Below, piece after piece: positions 1-7,176 of a DNA stretch of 64,000 nt. The notes beneath the pieces were generated by a model that was not told the DNA's origin, ran no database searches, and saw nothing but the letters and a program-made list of their open reading frames with translations. The DNA comes from HdN1 sp964473645 (lineage in GTDB: Bacteria; Pseudomonadota; Gammaproteobacteria; Pseudomonadales; Ketobacteraceae). A program made the position numbers and the translations under genes. Position 1 is the first letter of the stretch; each line of letters starts with the position of its first letter. The stretch is from NCBI GenBank assembly GCA_964473645.1, contig CAYYPW010000005.1:201413-265412 (forward strand). Direction: 5' to 3'.

Positions 1-1107
1 ACGCAGGTGTACACCAACGCGCAGATATTTTGTCAGACGCCGCACGACGCTGACGAGTTGATCATTCTTGATTTATGTATGCCCGATATGGACGGCATTG
101 ATGTGCTGCGCCAATTGGCGGCGCAAGCGAATCATTGTCCGTTGATCTTAATCAGCGGGCAATACAAAGGCGTTTTGCGTGCAGCAGAGGATTTGGCGGT
201 TGCTCAGCGCCTCAATCATCTCGCCTCCTTGACCAAGCCCGTGCAGCTTTCGGAACTCAAGGCCGTGTTACTCAAACACCTCGATGGCGCCTGGGACCAT
301 AAGGAGCGGCGTTTGAACGCTGCATGGGAACCCAGCGTACACGAATTGCTCGGCGCCATCGAAAACCATCAGCTTTGCCTGCATTATCAACCCCAAATTG
401 ATTTGCGCACGCGCGCGCTGGTCGGGCTTGAGGCCTTGGTCCGCTGGCCACATCCGCACCATGGCATGATTCCGCCTGCGAGTTTTGTGCCCTTTGCCGA
501 AGCACGCAATCTAATGAAACCGCTCACGGATTGGGTGTTGGCGGCAGTGGTGGCGCAGGCAGCGAAATGGCAGGCGGAGGGGGCGGATATCAGAATTGCG
601 GCCAATATTTCAGCGGCCAATGTGGCGCAAGTCGATTTTCCTTCGTTTTTGCGCGCGTTGTTTGAAGGGGAGCGATTGAACCCGCAACAATTGATATTGG
701 AAATTACCGAGAGTTCGGTCATGACCGAAAGTGTACTTTCACTCGATGTATTGACGCGTCTGCGAATGAAGGGGTTTGCGCTTTCCATTGATGATTTTGG
801 TACCGGGTATTCAACACTGGCGCAACTGCATCGTATTCCTTTCAACGAGTTGAAAATCGATCGCAGCTTTGTCATGGCGTTACTCAAAGACAATGACAGT
901 CGCACCATTGTTGAAACCTGTATTTCGCTAGGCCACAAGCTGGATATGCAGGTAGTGGCCGAAGGGGTTGAAGACGCGGGCACGCTCAATATGCTTTGTG
1001 AAATGGGGTGCGATTTTGCTCAGGGCTATTACATTGGCAAGCCCATGCCAGCGGATGCAATTGACGCATGGCGAGAGCAGTGGGCAAGGGCAGCAACCAA
1101 TAATTGA
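1..1107 (+). CDS. REC-EAL response regulator, c-di-GMP phosphodiesterase (5' partial)
   Basis: The reading frame is open from the first base, so the true start lies upstream. The first ~100 residues are the back half of a receiver domain: the phospho-acceptor Asp is the GAT at 70-72 (LILDLCMPDMDG-like context) and the conserved Lys is in TKP near nt 235. An EAL domain follows, with the EAL signature at nt 430-438 (EALVRW), the LEITES glutamate, DDFGTGYS near nt 790, LKIDRSF, VVAEGVE and the closing AQGYYIGKPM. All catalytic and metal-binding positions I can check are intact, so this is probably an active enzyme that hydrolyses c-di-GMP under control of an unseen sensor kinase. The family assignment is firm; the input signal is unknown. 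Confidence 0.93.
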   Translation, partial: TQVYTNAQIFCQTPHDADELIILDLCMPDMDGIDVLRQLAAQANHCPLILISGQYKGVLRAAEDLAVAQRLNHLASLTKPVQLSELKAVLLKHLDGAWDHKERRLNAAWEPSVHELLGAIENHQLCLHYQPQIDLRTRALVGLEALVRWPHPHHGMIPPASFVPFAEARNLMKPLTDWVLAAVVAQAAKWQAEGADIRIAANISAANVAQVDFPSFLRALFEGERLNPQQLILEITESSVMTESVLSLDVLTRLRMKGFALSIDDFGTGYSTLAQLHRIPFNELKIDRSFVMALLKDNDSRTIVETCISLGHKLDMQVVAEGVEDAGTLNMLCEMGCDFAQGYYIGKPMPADAIDAWREQWARAATNN

Positions 1108-1142
1108 ATTGCCTAGAAGTGTCGAATACCACTAGTTCATCG

Positions 1143-1166
1143 CACACCTATTTGCGACGAGGTGTG
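1143..1166. terminator. Short hairpin after the EAL gene
   Basis: A 7-bp perfect stem (CACACCT/AGGTGTG) with a 10-nt loop lies 36 bases after the EAL stop codon. No T-run follows, so it is at best a weak terminator. Confidence 0.3.
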
Positions 1167-1204
1167 GCACACTGGCTGCGGCGTTAGATCCCGCTTAACG
1201 CTTT

Positions 1205-1228
1205 ATTCGATCAAAAATTCGATCAAAA
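1205..1228. repeat. 12-bp tandem direct repeat upstream of the VOC gene
   Basis: ATTCGATCAAAA occurs twice head to tail, ending 33 bases before the VOC start codon. It could be a binding site or a slippage duplication; nothing else in the gap suggests which. Confidence 0.5.
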
Positions 1229-1261
1229 AACTACTCAACGCATTCTACAAGGCCAACCTTT

Positions 1262-1672
1262 ATGCATCCCAGAATGAGCATGATTACCTTGGGGGTTTCT
1301 GATTTGCAGAAATCCATATTGTTTTATGAGAAAGGCTTGGGGTTTCCAAAAATGGATTCGCCCCCATCGGTTGCATTTTTTACGTTAAATGGCACCTGGT
1401 TGGCGCTCTATCCACGACATTTGCTGGCAGAAGATGCGACGGTTTCAGCGGTCGGCAGTGGCTTTGCCGGGTTTACCATTGCGCATAACGTAAACACTGA
1501 GGCAGAGGTGGATGCCGTATTACAGCAAGCCGTCAATGCCGGCGCTACCTTGGTTAAGCCTGGTCAAAAGGTTTTTTGGGGCGGTTATTCCGGCTATTTC
1601 GCTGATCCCGATGGTTTCTTGTGGGAGGTGGCACACAACCCGTTGTTTTGGGTAGGGCCTGCCGACGCGTAA
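1262..1672 (+). CDS. VOC superfamily (glyoxalase/bleomycin-resistance-like) protein
   Basis: This 136-residue protein has the single-domain VOC pattern: an opening strand ITLGVSDLQKS followed by FYEKGLGFP, a central AGFTIAHNV, and the closing GYSGYFADPDGFLWEVAHNP. The first strand has no histidine where metal-dependent glyoxalases usually carry one, while the C-terminal Glu of WEVAHNP is present. It may therefore be a non-glyoxalase member such as a binding protein or a dioxygenase-like enzyme. A second ATG lies four codons in and neither has a clear ribosome site. It stands alone and ends two bases before the convergent ClpN gene. The substrate cannot be inferred. Confidence 0.85.
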   Translation: MHPRMSMITLGVSDLQKSILFYEKGLGFPKMDSPPSVAFFTLNGTWLALYPRHLLAEDATVSAVGSGFAGFTIAHNVNTEAEVDAVLQQAVNAGATLVKPGQKVFWGGYSGYFADPDGFLWEVAHNPLFWVGPADA

Positions 1673-1673
1673 T

Positions 1674-2198
1674 TCAGTTAGGGTAAGCTGCTTCAATCTC
1701 TGCCTGAGCGGCGCGATCCAGTGCCGCCAGATCAATGCCCATTCTATTGAACGCCCGCATAGCAACCCCTTGTGAAATCGTGGTGGCCGCTACAATGACG
1801 TGCGCACTCAACAACGTTGGGCTGGGTTGCTTTTTTCTCTGTTGCAACATTTGCAGCATGAGTGTTCTTACTGCAGGTTTGGCCTGAAACAGGCCACTTT
1901 GGTGGGGCGTTATGCCCGAGGCATCATTAAACGATGACATACCAGATGTGTCTATTCCTACGCTCTTTAAGGCATCGCGATATTGTTGTGCAATGGCATC
2001 CTTGAAATCTTCTGGGTTTGCGCCAACGCGTTCGAAGGCTTTGCGCGCAGAGCCATCCGGCAGTTCGAGTGCGGCTAAAATAAAATGTTCGACGCCGGGA
2101 GTTTGTTGACCCTCTGTGTTCGCATGCCGTTCGGCATTGAGAAACAAAGTTTTTATGGTTTTCATATCGTGTAGTCGTTGTCTGAGTCGACGTAGCAT
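1674..2198 (-). CDS. Stand-alone Clp N-terminal (Clp_N) domain protein
   Basis: The 174-residue product contains the two-repeat Clp_N fold (one repeat begins FLNAERHANTEGQQTPGVEHFILAAL-like, the second RTLMLQMLQ with HVIVAA), but no AAA+ ATPase module. In ClpA/ClpC/ClpB this domain binds substrates or adaptors. Free-standing copies are known in many bacteria, often next to a small HTH gene, as here. A TAGGA ribosome site precedes the chosen start by about seven bases; an internal ATG at codon 12 has none. It follows the HTH gene by 8 bases, so the two are one operon. A role in stress response or adaptor delivery is inference. Confidence 0.8.
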   Translation of the reverse strand: MLRRLRQRLHDMKTIKTLFLNAERHANTEGQQTPGVEHFILAALELPDGSARKAFERVGANPEDFKDAIAQQYRDALKSVGIDTSGMSSFNDASGITPHQSGLFQAKPAVRTLMLQMLQQRKKQPSPTLLSAHVIVAATTISQGVAMRAFNRMGIDLAALDRAAQAEIEAAYPN

Positions 2199-2206
2199 AG
2201 AACGTC

Positions 2207-2431
2207 CTATTTCTTCGAAAGTTGTGCTTGAATGGCCGGTGACAGTCGTTTATGCGCTGCTTGCTTGGTGACGCCAAGCGCTTCGGCAATTTGTGTCCAT
2301 GACCATCCCTGTTCGATCGCTTTTGTTGCTGCGCTCAATTCCAGTTTGTCTGCCAACAGGCGCAATGCAACCACCGCCGCTAGCGCTTCGGAGGGATCTT
2401 CGGGGGAGGGTAGGGAGTTCATCGTTATCAT
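2207..2431 (-). CDS. Small helix-turn-helix DNA-binding protein
   Basis: A 74-residue protein ending in a clear HTH: WTQIAEALGVTKQAAHKRL, preceded by a helical ALAAVVALRLLADKLEL segment. It is the first gene of a two-gene operon with the Clp_N protein. No ribosome site precedes either the first ATG or the ATG at codon 4. A -35/-10 pair places the predicted transcript start on the A of the first ATG, so translation may be leaderless. A 7-bp inverted repeat overlaps the -10 element, so autorepression is likely by inference. Confidence 0.75.
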   Translation of the reverse strand: MITMNSLPSPEDPSEALAAVVALRLLADKLELSAATKAIEQGWSWTQIAEALGVTKQAAHKRLSPAIQAQLSKK

Positions 2432-2432
2432 T

Positions 2433-2467
2433 CGTCAACAATAGTTGACGGCGCAGCTCGTTGTCAA
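2433..2467 (-). promoter_or_regulatory. Sigma-70 promoter with overlapping operator palindrome (HTH-ClpN operon)
   Basis: Reading the minus strand, a consensus -35 TTGACA sits at 2467-2462. It is followed by an 18-base spacer and -10 TATTGT at 2443-2438. The perfect inverted repeat CGTCAAC-N4-GTTGACG covers 2433-2450 and so straddles the -10. The expected start site falls at about 2431, the first base of the HTH gene start codon. Confidence 0.6.
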
Positions 2468-2559
2468 TCTCTGCAAGTTACCGGACTAACTCGGTTAGCT
2501 GTACGCCTGGCAGGCTAAATATTGTTCAACAATCTGGTTTCGTTTGAACGGTTCTTGTG

Positions 2560-2565
2560 TATAAT
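2560..2565 (+). promoter_or_regulatory. Perfect -10 box upstream of the lipoprotein gene
   Basis: TATAAT lies 87 bases upstream of the chosen lipoprotein start. No good -35 is present at 16-18 bases. The near-palindrome ATTGTTCAACAAT at 2521-2533 overlaps the expected upstream region and could be an operator. Confidence 0.4.
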
Positions 2566-2652
2566 TCGTGCGGTCAAATTTTGATCGCTCCGTTTGCTTC
2601 GCAATACCGGGAATCGTTAATCAGTTTGCTAATGGACAAGCATAGGCCTCAC

Positions 2653-3519
2653 ATGAAAACCTCTTCAGTATTCACTCCGACACTATTCACTTCATTATTG
2701 CCTGCATTATTTGTCGGGCTTGTCACGACAGGTTGTGGCGGTGGGGGTGGCGATAAGCCAGCACATGCGGCTGCTGTTAAATCTTATGATCTGTCAGATA
2801 ATTGGGTGCTGATTGAAACCGTTAAGACTAACAACTGTGGCGACGCAGTCAGTTTATCCATTGGCGACGAATATGTTAATCAATACGAAATTCGCCAAGC
2901 CGGTGAAACCATTTCGCTCTACCTGGAGGGCGATCTGGTTGCACAGGGAACGCTTCGCGATGACAGTGTGAGCATGAGCGGCCGCTATGTCGACCCCAGT
3001 GTAGACCTGGAACTGATTACCTCGTTTTCATTGACCGTCGTCGATGATAATCGTTTGACGGGTACTGAAGTTGCCAATTTCAAAGACACCAGCAATGGTT
3101 TTACCTGCCGTGTTCAATTGGGCATTACGGGTGAGCGCGGTGAACTAGCAACGGATAGATCCAGGCAATCAGAAAGTGCTGATCAAAAATCGGTAGCGTT
3201 GGTATTGGATGCCGCCGCTAATGATTCGGTTAATTCTGAAATCGATCCGCAGGATCGTTACCGTTTGGTTATTGCTGCAGGCAGCCGTGTTGATGTGACG
3301 CTGAACGGATATGACGCCACCGGCAGCAATCTGGATTTGTATGCTTACGATAAATTCGGCAATGAATTAACCTCATCACTCAATGCCGGCGATGCTGCTG
3401 AAACGATTCAGTTGTCAAACGAAACCACGCAAGACGATTATGTGTTTGTTGACGTTGTGGCGCAGGATACGGCAGCACAAACCATTGAATACACACTTCA
3501 GGCGACGGCTCAGGAATAA
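2653..3519 (+). CDS. Secreted lipoprotein with pre-peptidase C-terminal-like domain
   Basis: The chosen ATG is preceded by AGG at about eight bases and gives a typical lipoprotein signal: MKTSSV, a hydrophobic core, and the lipobox VTTGC followed by a glycine-rich linker. An in-frame ATG seven codons earlier has no ribosome site. The middle (about residues 35-165) is a small beta-rich domain with two cysteines (NNCGD and FTCR) that I do not recognise. The C-terminal ~90 residues (YRLVIAAGSRVDVTLNGYD, then SNLDLYAYDKFGN) resemble the PPC beta-sandwich found on secreted proteases and other exported enzymes. No catalytic domain is visible. It is probably a surface or periplasmic binding protein. 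Confidence 0.75.
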   Translation: MKTSSVFTPTLFTSLLPALFVGLVTTGCGGGGGDKPAHAAAVKSYDLSDNWVLIETVKTNNCGDAVSLSIGDEYVNQYEIRQAGETISLYLEGDLVAQGTLRDDSVSMSGRYVDPSVDLELITSFSLTVVDDNRLTGTEVANFKDTSNGFTCRVQLGITGERGELATDRSRQSESADQKSVALVLDAAANDSVNSEIDPQDRYRLVIAAGSRVDVTLNGYDATGSNLDLYAYDKFGNELTSSLNAGDAAETIQLSNETTQDDYVFVDVVAQDTAAQTIEYTLQATAQE

Positions 3520-3548
3520 TCCTGCAGCGATGCCTCTACGCTTGCAAT

Positions 3549-3592
3549 CTAACAGCTAATGCAGCGCAAATACCAGCTGCATTGGCTGTTAG
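3549..3592. terminator. 17-bp hairpin between convergent genes
   Basis: A nearly perfect stem (3549-3565 with 3576-3592, one G-T pair) with a 10-base loop lies between the convergent lipoprotein and HPP genes. It has no T-tract on either side, so it is either a bidirectional transcription barrier or a 3'-end stabiliser. Confidence 0.55.
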
Positions 3593-3609
3593 CGGTACAG
3601 CTGTTTGCA

Positions 3610-4737
3610 TCACGCCCCCGGCCGCAAACTCACCGCAAATAACGCCGCGACCAAATCCGATTGCGTCAACATGCCTACCACCCGGCGCTGCTCGTCAACG
3701 ACTGGCACCGAATGTAATCCCACATCAGAAAACTTTTTCACCAGCTCGACAATGGGTTGTTGCGGGCGGGCAACGATTACGTCTTCGATCATCAGTTGGG
3801 TGACGGGGAGATCTGGATCTTGATACACAGGTGCTCCCGCTAACGGTTGATTGTCGTGGCCAATAAAAAAGTCATGCAACGAAACAATCCCCACCAGCAC
3901 ATCATTGTCAGTGACAACCGGTATTGCTTTTATTTTGTGTCGCGCCAATTTGCTCCAGGCTTCCTGTGCTGGGGCGTCGACGGATATCTTCACCACATCA
4001 CGCGACATGATGTCGTCGCAACACACGTCACCGAAACGACGTTGATAGGCGCGATGTTCGGCGGCGATTAAAATGGCTTCGAGGTCGCTTTTGCTGATAT
4101 CCAGCACTTCGCCACGTGCGGCCAGCACGGCATCCAGGTCGGATTGGCTGATACCCAATCGTTTGCTGGGCAGGGGATCACTGGTGCGGTGCTGGTTGCT
4201 TTGATCGACCGGCCTGTGAGGGTAACGTCGTTGCAGCATATTATTGAAAAGCAGTGCAACCACAAGCATTGCCAGTGAGTTGGTCAGCACGGGACCACTG
4301 ACAAATTCCCACCCTAGCGCATTGATGTCGGTGCCCCCCATAACGGCCGTTACCGCGATGGCGCCGCCAGGAGGGTGCAAGCAGCGTAATGGGAACATGA
4401 CCGCAATGGCGACACCTGCTGCCACGGCAGCGGTGAGGCCATTGATACCCAAGATTTTGGCACACAGCACGCCAATTGCCCCCGACACAAGATTACCCCC
4501 CAACATGGGCCAGGGTTGCGCCATGGGGGTAGTGGGCGCTGCGAAAAGCAAAACGGCCGAAGCCCCCATCGGCCCAATAAACCAGGGGTTGAGCCCGATC
4601 AGCATTTGTTGCGAAATCCATTCACAGCACACTAAGCCCAGCAGTGCGCCGACAACGGCATAGATGCGCTCGCGCATCGAAATCAGCGATGGCCCCGGCA
4701 GAAAACGCCGCCAGCCGCTCACGGAGGAATTGGGCAT
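3610..4737 (-). CDS. HPP-family membrane protein with C-terminal CBS pair
   Basis: The N-terminal ~190 residues form four or five membrane helices with the HPP signature CLHPPGGA and the preceding FIGPMGASAVLLFA. The last ~120 residues are a tandem CBS module (DIMSRDVVKISVDAPAQEAW, later LMIEDVIVARPQQPIVELV with VVGMLTQSDLVAAL). HPP proteins have been linked to nitrite uptake in cyanobacteria and plastids; the function in proteobacteria is unclear, and the CBS pair suggests adenine-nucleotide control. A strong GGAGGG site lies six bases before the start. It appears monocistronic. I am sure of the family but not of the substrate. Confidence 0.88.
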   Translation of the reverse strand: MPNSSVSGWRRFLPGPSLISMRERIYAVVGALLGLVCCEWISQQMLIGLNPWFIGPMGASAVLLFAAPTTPMAQPWPMLGGNLVSGAIGVLCAKILGINGLTAAVAAGVAIAVMFPLRCLHPPGGAIAVTAVMGGTDINALGWEFVSGPVLTNSLAMLVVALLFNNMLQRRYPHRPVDQSNQHRTSDPLPSKRLGISQSDLDAVLAARGEVLDISKSDLEAILIAAEHRAYQRRFGDVCCDDIMSRDVVKISVDAPAQEAWSKLARHKIKAIPVVTDNDVLVGIVSLHDFFIGHDNQPLAGAPVYQDPDLPVTQLMIEDVIVARPQQPIVELVKKFSDVGLHSVPVVDEQRRVVGMLTQSDLVAALFAVSLRPGA

Positions 4738-4968
4738 GATTGCCCTCCATTCAGGGGAGAGACACTAATCTCATTATGGGTATTAATTGGACGATGCTAT
4801 TAATAGTTGAGCGATCGAACAATCCAGTAGGGAGGTAAGTGTTTGGAAATAAAGAGGTAGGCGATCGCCGTCCTGCGGAATCTCGCTAGCAGGTGGGAGT
4901 GCAAGTCATCGTGCAAGGCCTGTGCAAGGATTGGATTGCTCCTGGGGCGATTTGTTTTTTGAATTTCA

Positions 4969-5172
4969 CTATTCGATGGTTTTCTCGAAATACTGCAACC
5001 CTTGCAGGGATTTCGTTTGGTTGGCTCCCTTGGGCTCGGCATAGGCGCCCGGCAAGCTCGCAAGTTCTGCTTCAAACTGCTGAAAGCACAGGTCGATCCC
5101 CAGCCGTTGCTGATATTCAATGAATAAGAGTCTGACTTGATCGATTTCATTGGGTTGAGGCTTTCTGATCAT
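4969..5172 (-). pseudogene. Truncated GNAT acetyltransferase remnant
   Basis: The first ~50 residues (MIRKPQPNEIDQVRLLFIEY, then FEAELASLPGAYAEPKGA) match the N-terminal segment of small GNAT-family acetyltransferases. The frame then ends after 67 residues, and the acetyl-CoA-binding core is not found in any downstream frame. The family is normally about 150-165 residues. I read this as a decayed gene with a deletion. The stretch 4738-4968 beside it contains no supportable gene. Confidence 0.55.
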
Positions 5173-5364
5173 GGATTTCCGATACTTGACGATAAAGTAA
5201 ATAACGCAGCCATCACAGGGCGAACATTCTTACCCTGCCGGCAGTGGGTAGCAACCGGATTTATGTGATGCTACCCTTAAGACCGAACAGCGCTGATTGC
5301 CAACCGGCCGATAGTCGGGTTAACATCAGTTTTATCTAGATCCGAAAACGCATTGAAGAGCCCT

Positions 5365-5454
5365 ATGAAGACCGCCACCCGTTATCAAACGATGACCTCA
5401 TTTGCCCACGTAAGTTGGCATGGTGGTTATCATTTTTGGTTTAACACGCGTTAG
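5365..5454 (+). CDS. Aromatic-rich leader peptide of the DAHP synthase gene
   Basis: A 29-codon frame with a weak GAAGAG site encodes MKTATRYQTMTSFAHVSW followed by HGGYHFWFNTR. The last 12 sense codons contain two Trp, two Phe, one Tyr and two His. It lies directly upstream of two nested hairpins and a T-tract, then the DAHP synthase gene. This is the layout of an amino-acid attenuator: ribosome stalling at scarce aromatic codons would change RNA folding. The sequence supports the layout; the sensing mechanism is inference. Which aromatic amino acid is read cannot be decided, since Trp, Phe and Tyr codons are interleaved. Confidence 0.72.
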   Translation: MKTATRYQTMTSFAHVSWHGGYHFWFNTR

Positions 5455-5473
5455 GCGGGTCACCTCAATCATT

Positions 5474-5502
5474 GGGAGACTCGTTTAACCAAACGGTCTC
5501 CC
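5474..5502 (+). promoter_or_regulatory. Leader hairpin preceding the attenuator terminator
   Basis: GGGAGAC (5474-5480) pairs with GTCTCCC (5496-5502), and CGTTT pairs with AAACG inside it. The result is a 12-bp stem with one bulged T and an AACC loop. It starts 20 bases after the leader stop codon and could be the pause or protector hairpin of the attenuator. Confidence 0.6.
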
Positions 5503-5507
5503 GGATC

Positions 5508-5547
5508 AAAAAAGCTCCGTGAGGCCATGCTTCACGGGGCTTTTTTT
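5508..5547 (+). terminator. Rho-independent attenuator terminator upstream of aroH
   Basis: A 9-bp stem, GCTCCGTGA (5514-5522) with TCACGGGGC (5532-5540), is extended by six A residues that can pair with the seven-T tract at 5541-5547. It sits about 200 bases before the DAHP synthase start and 53 bases after the leader stop, so it would abort transcription into that gene when formed. Confidence 0.85.
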
Positions 5548-5591
5548 ATGCCCTGTGCTCACTCGAATAACCACAGGACGGAGACCTCAAC

Positions 5592-5684
5592 ATGCAAGCA
5601 GTGCTTGAAACATCAACGTGGCAGAGACGATTTAGCGGCGCCAACGCTGCCTATCGGCGCGTCGGGCAGCATTGGCGATATTGA
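5592..5684 (+). CDS. Possible 30-residue ORF between attenuator and aroH
   Basis: An ATG preceded by GGAG at about eight bases opens a 30-codon frame containing two Trp and a Trp-Arg-Tyr end. It has no recognisable homology and may be only a spacer. I record it because it lies in the otherwise empty 200 bases between terminator and gene. Confidence 0.2.
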   Translation: MQAVLETSTWQRRFSGANAAYRRVGQHWRY

Positions 5685-5750
5685 CGCTTTTGCACACGCT
5701 ATTTCTCTATCCTTTTGATTTTTGAGACACTTTATATTTGAGGCACGGCT

Positions 5751-6830
5751 ATGTCAGTTTCCAATGTTTCCGTATTGAATCCTTTATCGACCTTAACCTG
5801 CGAGCGCCCGCCAAGCACTTCGCGCAGAATACGCAGCCCACTAGAACTCAAACGTTGTGTTCCTATGACCGAGACCGATCGCCGACGTGTTGAAGCATAT
5901 CGCAGGCAAGTGCGCGAGATAGTGCACGGGCGTGATGATCGTTTATTGGTGGTGGTGGGCCCATGCTCCATTCACCACCCTGAAAGTGCGCTGGAGTATG
6001 CCGCGCGTTTGCAAGCGTTGAGTGAAAAAGTGGCTGACCGTCTGTTGTTGGTGATGCGCGCTTATTTCGAAAAGCCACGCACAACCATTGGATGGAAGGG
6101 CTATGCCCTCGATCCGTTAATGGATGGGTCCTATGACATGGATCTTGGGCTGGAACGTTCGCGTAAATTGCTGGCCGATATGTCCCGCTTAGGATTGCCG
6201 TTAGCAACCGAGGCCCTTAGCCCGGTCGTTGCGGAATACTTACAGGACTGGGTGAGCTGGACCGCGATTGGCGCACGAACCACTGAATCGCAGACGCACC
6301 GTGAATTGGCCAGTAGTTTAGATGCAGTGGTCGGGTTCAAAAATGCCACCGATGGTGGAGTGCGGGTGGCTATTGATGCGATTAAATCGGCCAGCCACCC
6401 CCACGATTACCTGGGTGTTGACCATGAGGGGCGGGTGGCGATTCGGCAAACCCCGGGCAATCCAAACGGCCACATCGTGTTGCGTGGTGCCATTGGTGCG
6501 CCGAACTATGATGCGATCAGTATTGCCCGCTGCCGTGATGCGTTGCATTCCGCTGGGCTCAAGGCGCGAATTCTGGTGGATTGCAGTCATGACAATTGTG
6601 CGAAGGATTACCGCAAGCAGCCCGCTGTGTTAAATGACGTAGCGAAGCAAATTCGTGCGGGCAATAACGACATCATGGGAGTCATGTTGGAAAGTCATAT
6701 CAAGGAGGGACAACAAAGAATGGCAGGTTGCCCCACACGATTGGACCCACAACAATCAGTGACGGATGGCTGCATGGGCTGGGAGGTCACCGCGCGCCTG
6801 ATCGAAGACTTGCGTTCAGCGCGCGATTGA
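5751..6830 (+). CDS. aroH: 3-deoxy-7-phosphoheptulonate synthase, class I (Trp-sensitive AroH-like)
   Basis: This 359-residue enzyme condenses phosphoenolpyruvate and erythrose 4-phosphate, the first step of the shikimate pathway. Class I motifs are complete: GPCSIHHP near residue 69, YFEKPRTTIGWKG, RTTESQTHRELAS, GFKNATDGG, and the late DCSHDNC. TPGNPNGHIVLRG and DCSHDNC are closer to the E. coli Trp-regulated isozyme AroH (TSGNPYGHIIMRG, DFSHGNC) than to AroG, so feedback by tryptophan is likely but inferred. A GAGG ribosome site lies nine bases upstream. Expression is probably set by the attenuator in front. The length fits the family (about 350). Confidence 0.92.
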   Translation: MSVSNVSVLNPLSTLTCERPPSTSRRIRSPLELKRCVPMTETDRRRVEAYRRQVREIVHGRDDRLLVVVGPCSIHHPESALEYAARLQALSEKVADRLLLVMRAYFEKPRTTIGWKGYALDPLMDGSYDMDLGLERSRKLLADMSRLGLPLATEALSPVVAEYLQDWVSWTAIGARTTESQTHRELASSLDAVVGFKNATDGGVRVAIDAIKSASHPHDYLGVDHEGRVAIRQTPGNPNGHIVLRGAIGAPNYDAISIARCRDALHSAGLKARILVDCSHDNCAKDYRKQPAVLNDVAKQIRAGNNDIMGVMLESHIKEGQQRMAGCPTRLDPQQSVTDGCMGWEVTARLIEDLRSARD

Positions 6831-6849
6831 GTCTCTGGAGCGAACGACA

Positions 6850-6880
6850 CTAGCAATGCACCGATAGTGTGCGTTGCTAG
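6850..6880. terminator. 12-bp hairpin after aroH
   Basis: CTAGCAATGCAC (6850-6861) pairs with GTGCGTTGCTAG (6869-6880) with one G-T pair and a 7-base loop. No T-run follows. It begins 20 bases after the aroH stop codon and overlaps the stop of a small minus-strand frame, so it may act for both strands. Confidence 0.5.
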
Positions 6881-6990
6881 CCAATGTTGTGCACCAATAA
6901 AGTTGCCAAGCAGGTCAATCCTGCCAGCGATAAACCGATGTGTGCTGCAATCATCTGTTTTAGTTGTGTTTTTACAAGTTGTTCAGGCAT
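6877..6990 (-). CDS. Candidate 37-residue single-span membrane peptide
   Basis: A minus-strand ATG with an AAAGGA site about ten bases upstream opens a 37-codon frame. It encodes a basic N-terminal helix (MPEQLVKTQLKQM) and then a hydrophobic stretch of about 20 residues (AAHIGLSLAGLTCLATLLV). It fills most of the gap between aroH and the AraC gene. The composition is that of small membrane proteins, but no homologue is recognised and it could be chance. Confidence 0.35.
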   Translation of the reverse strand: MPEQLVKTQLKQMIAAHIGLSLAGLTCLATLLVHNIG

Positions 6991-7176
6991 GGCACGTGTC
7001 CTTTGGGTTGGGCTTCACTCCATTCCTATCAAAAAGCGTGCCGAAAACGAACTTTGTCGAATCAATGGCATAGCCTTGGGGGTGCTACGAGGTCCGATGA
7101 GGGCGTGAGGGGATTCGCTATACTTAATTTAACCTGTCTGCATGATGCGCCGGGTGATGAGAGGTTTGAAGTTTCG

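Noticed and set aside
4800..5150. Minus-strand frame overlapping the acetyltransferase remnant
   Set aside because: It runs in a different frame from the recognisable GNAT sequence and shows no domain; treated as chance.
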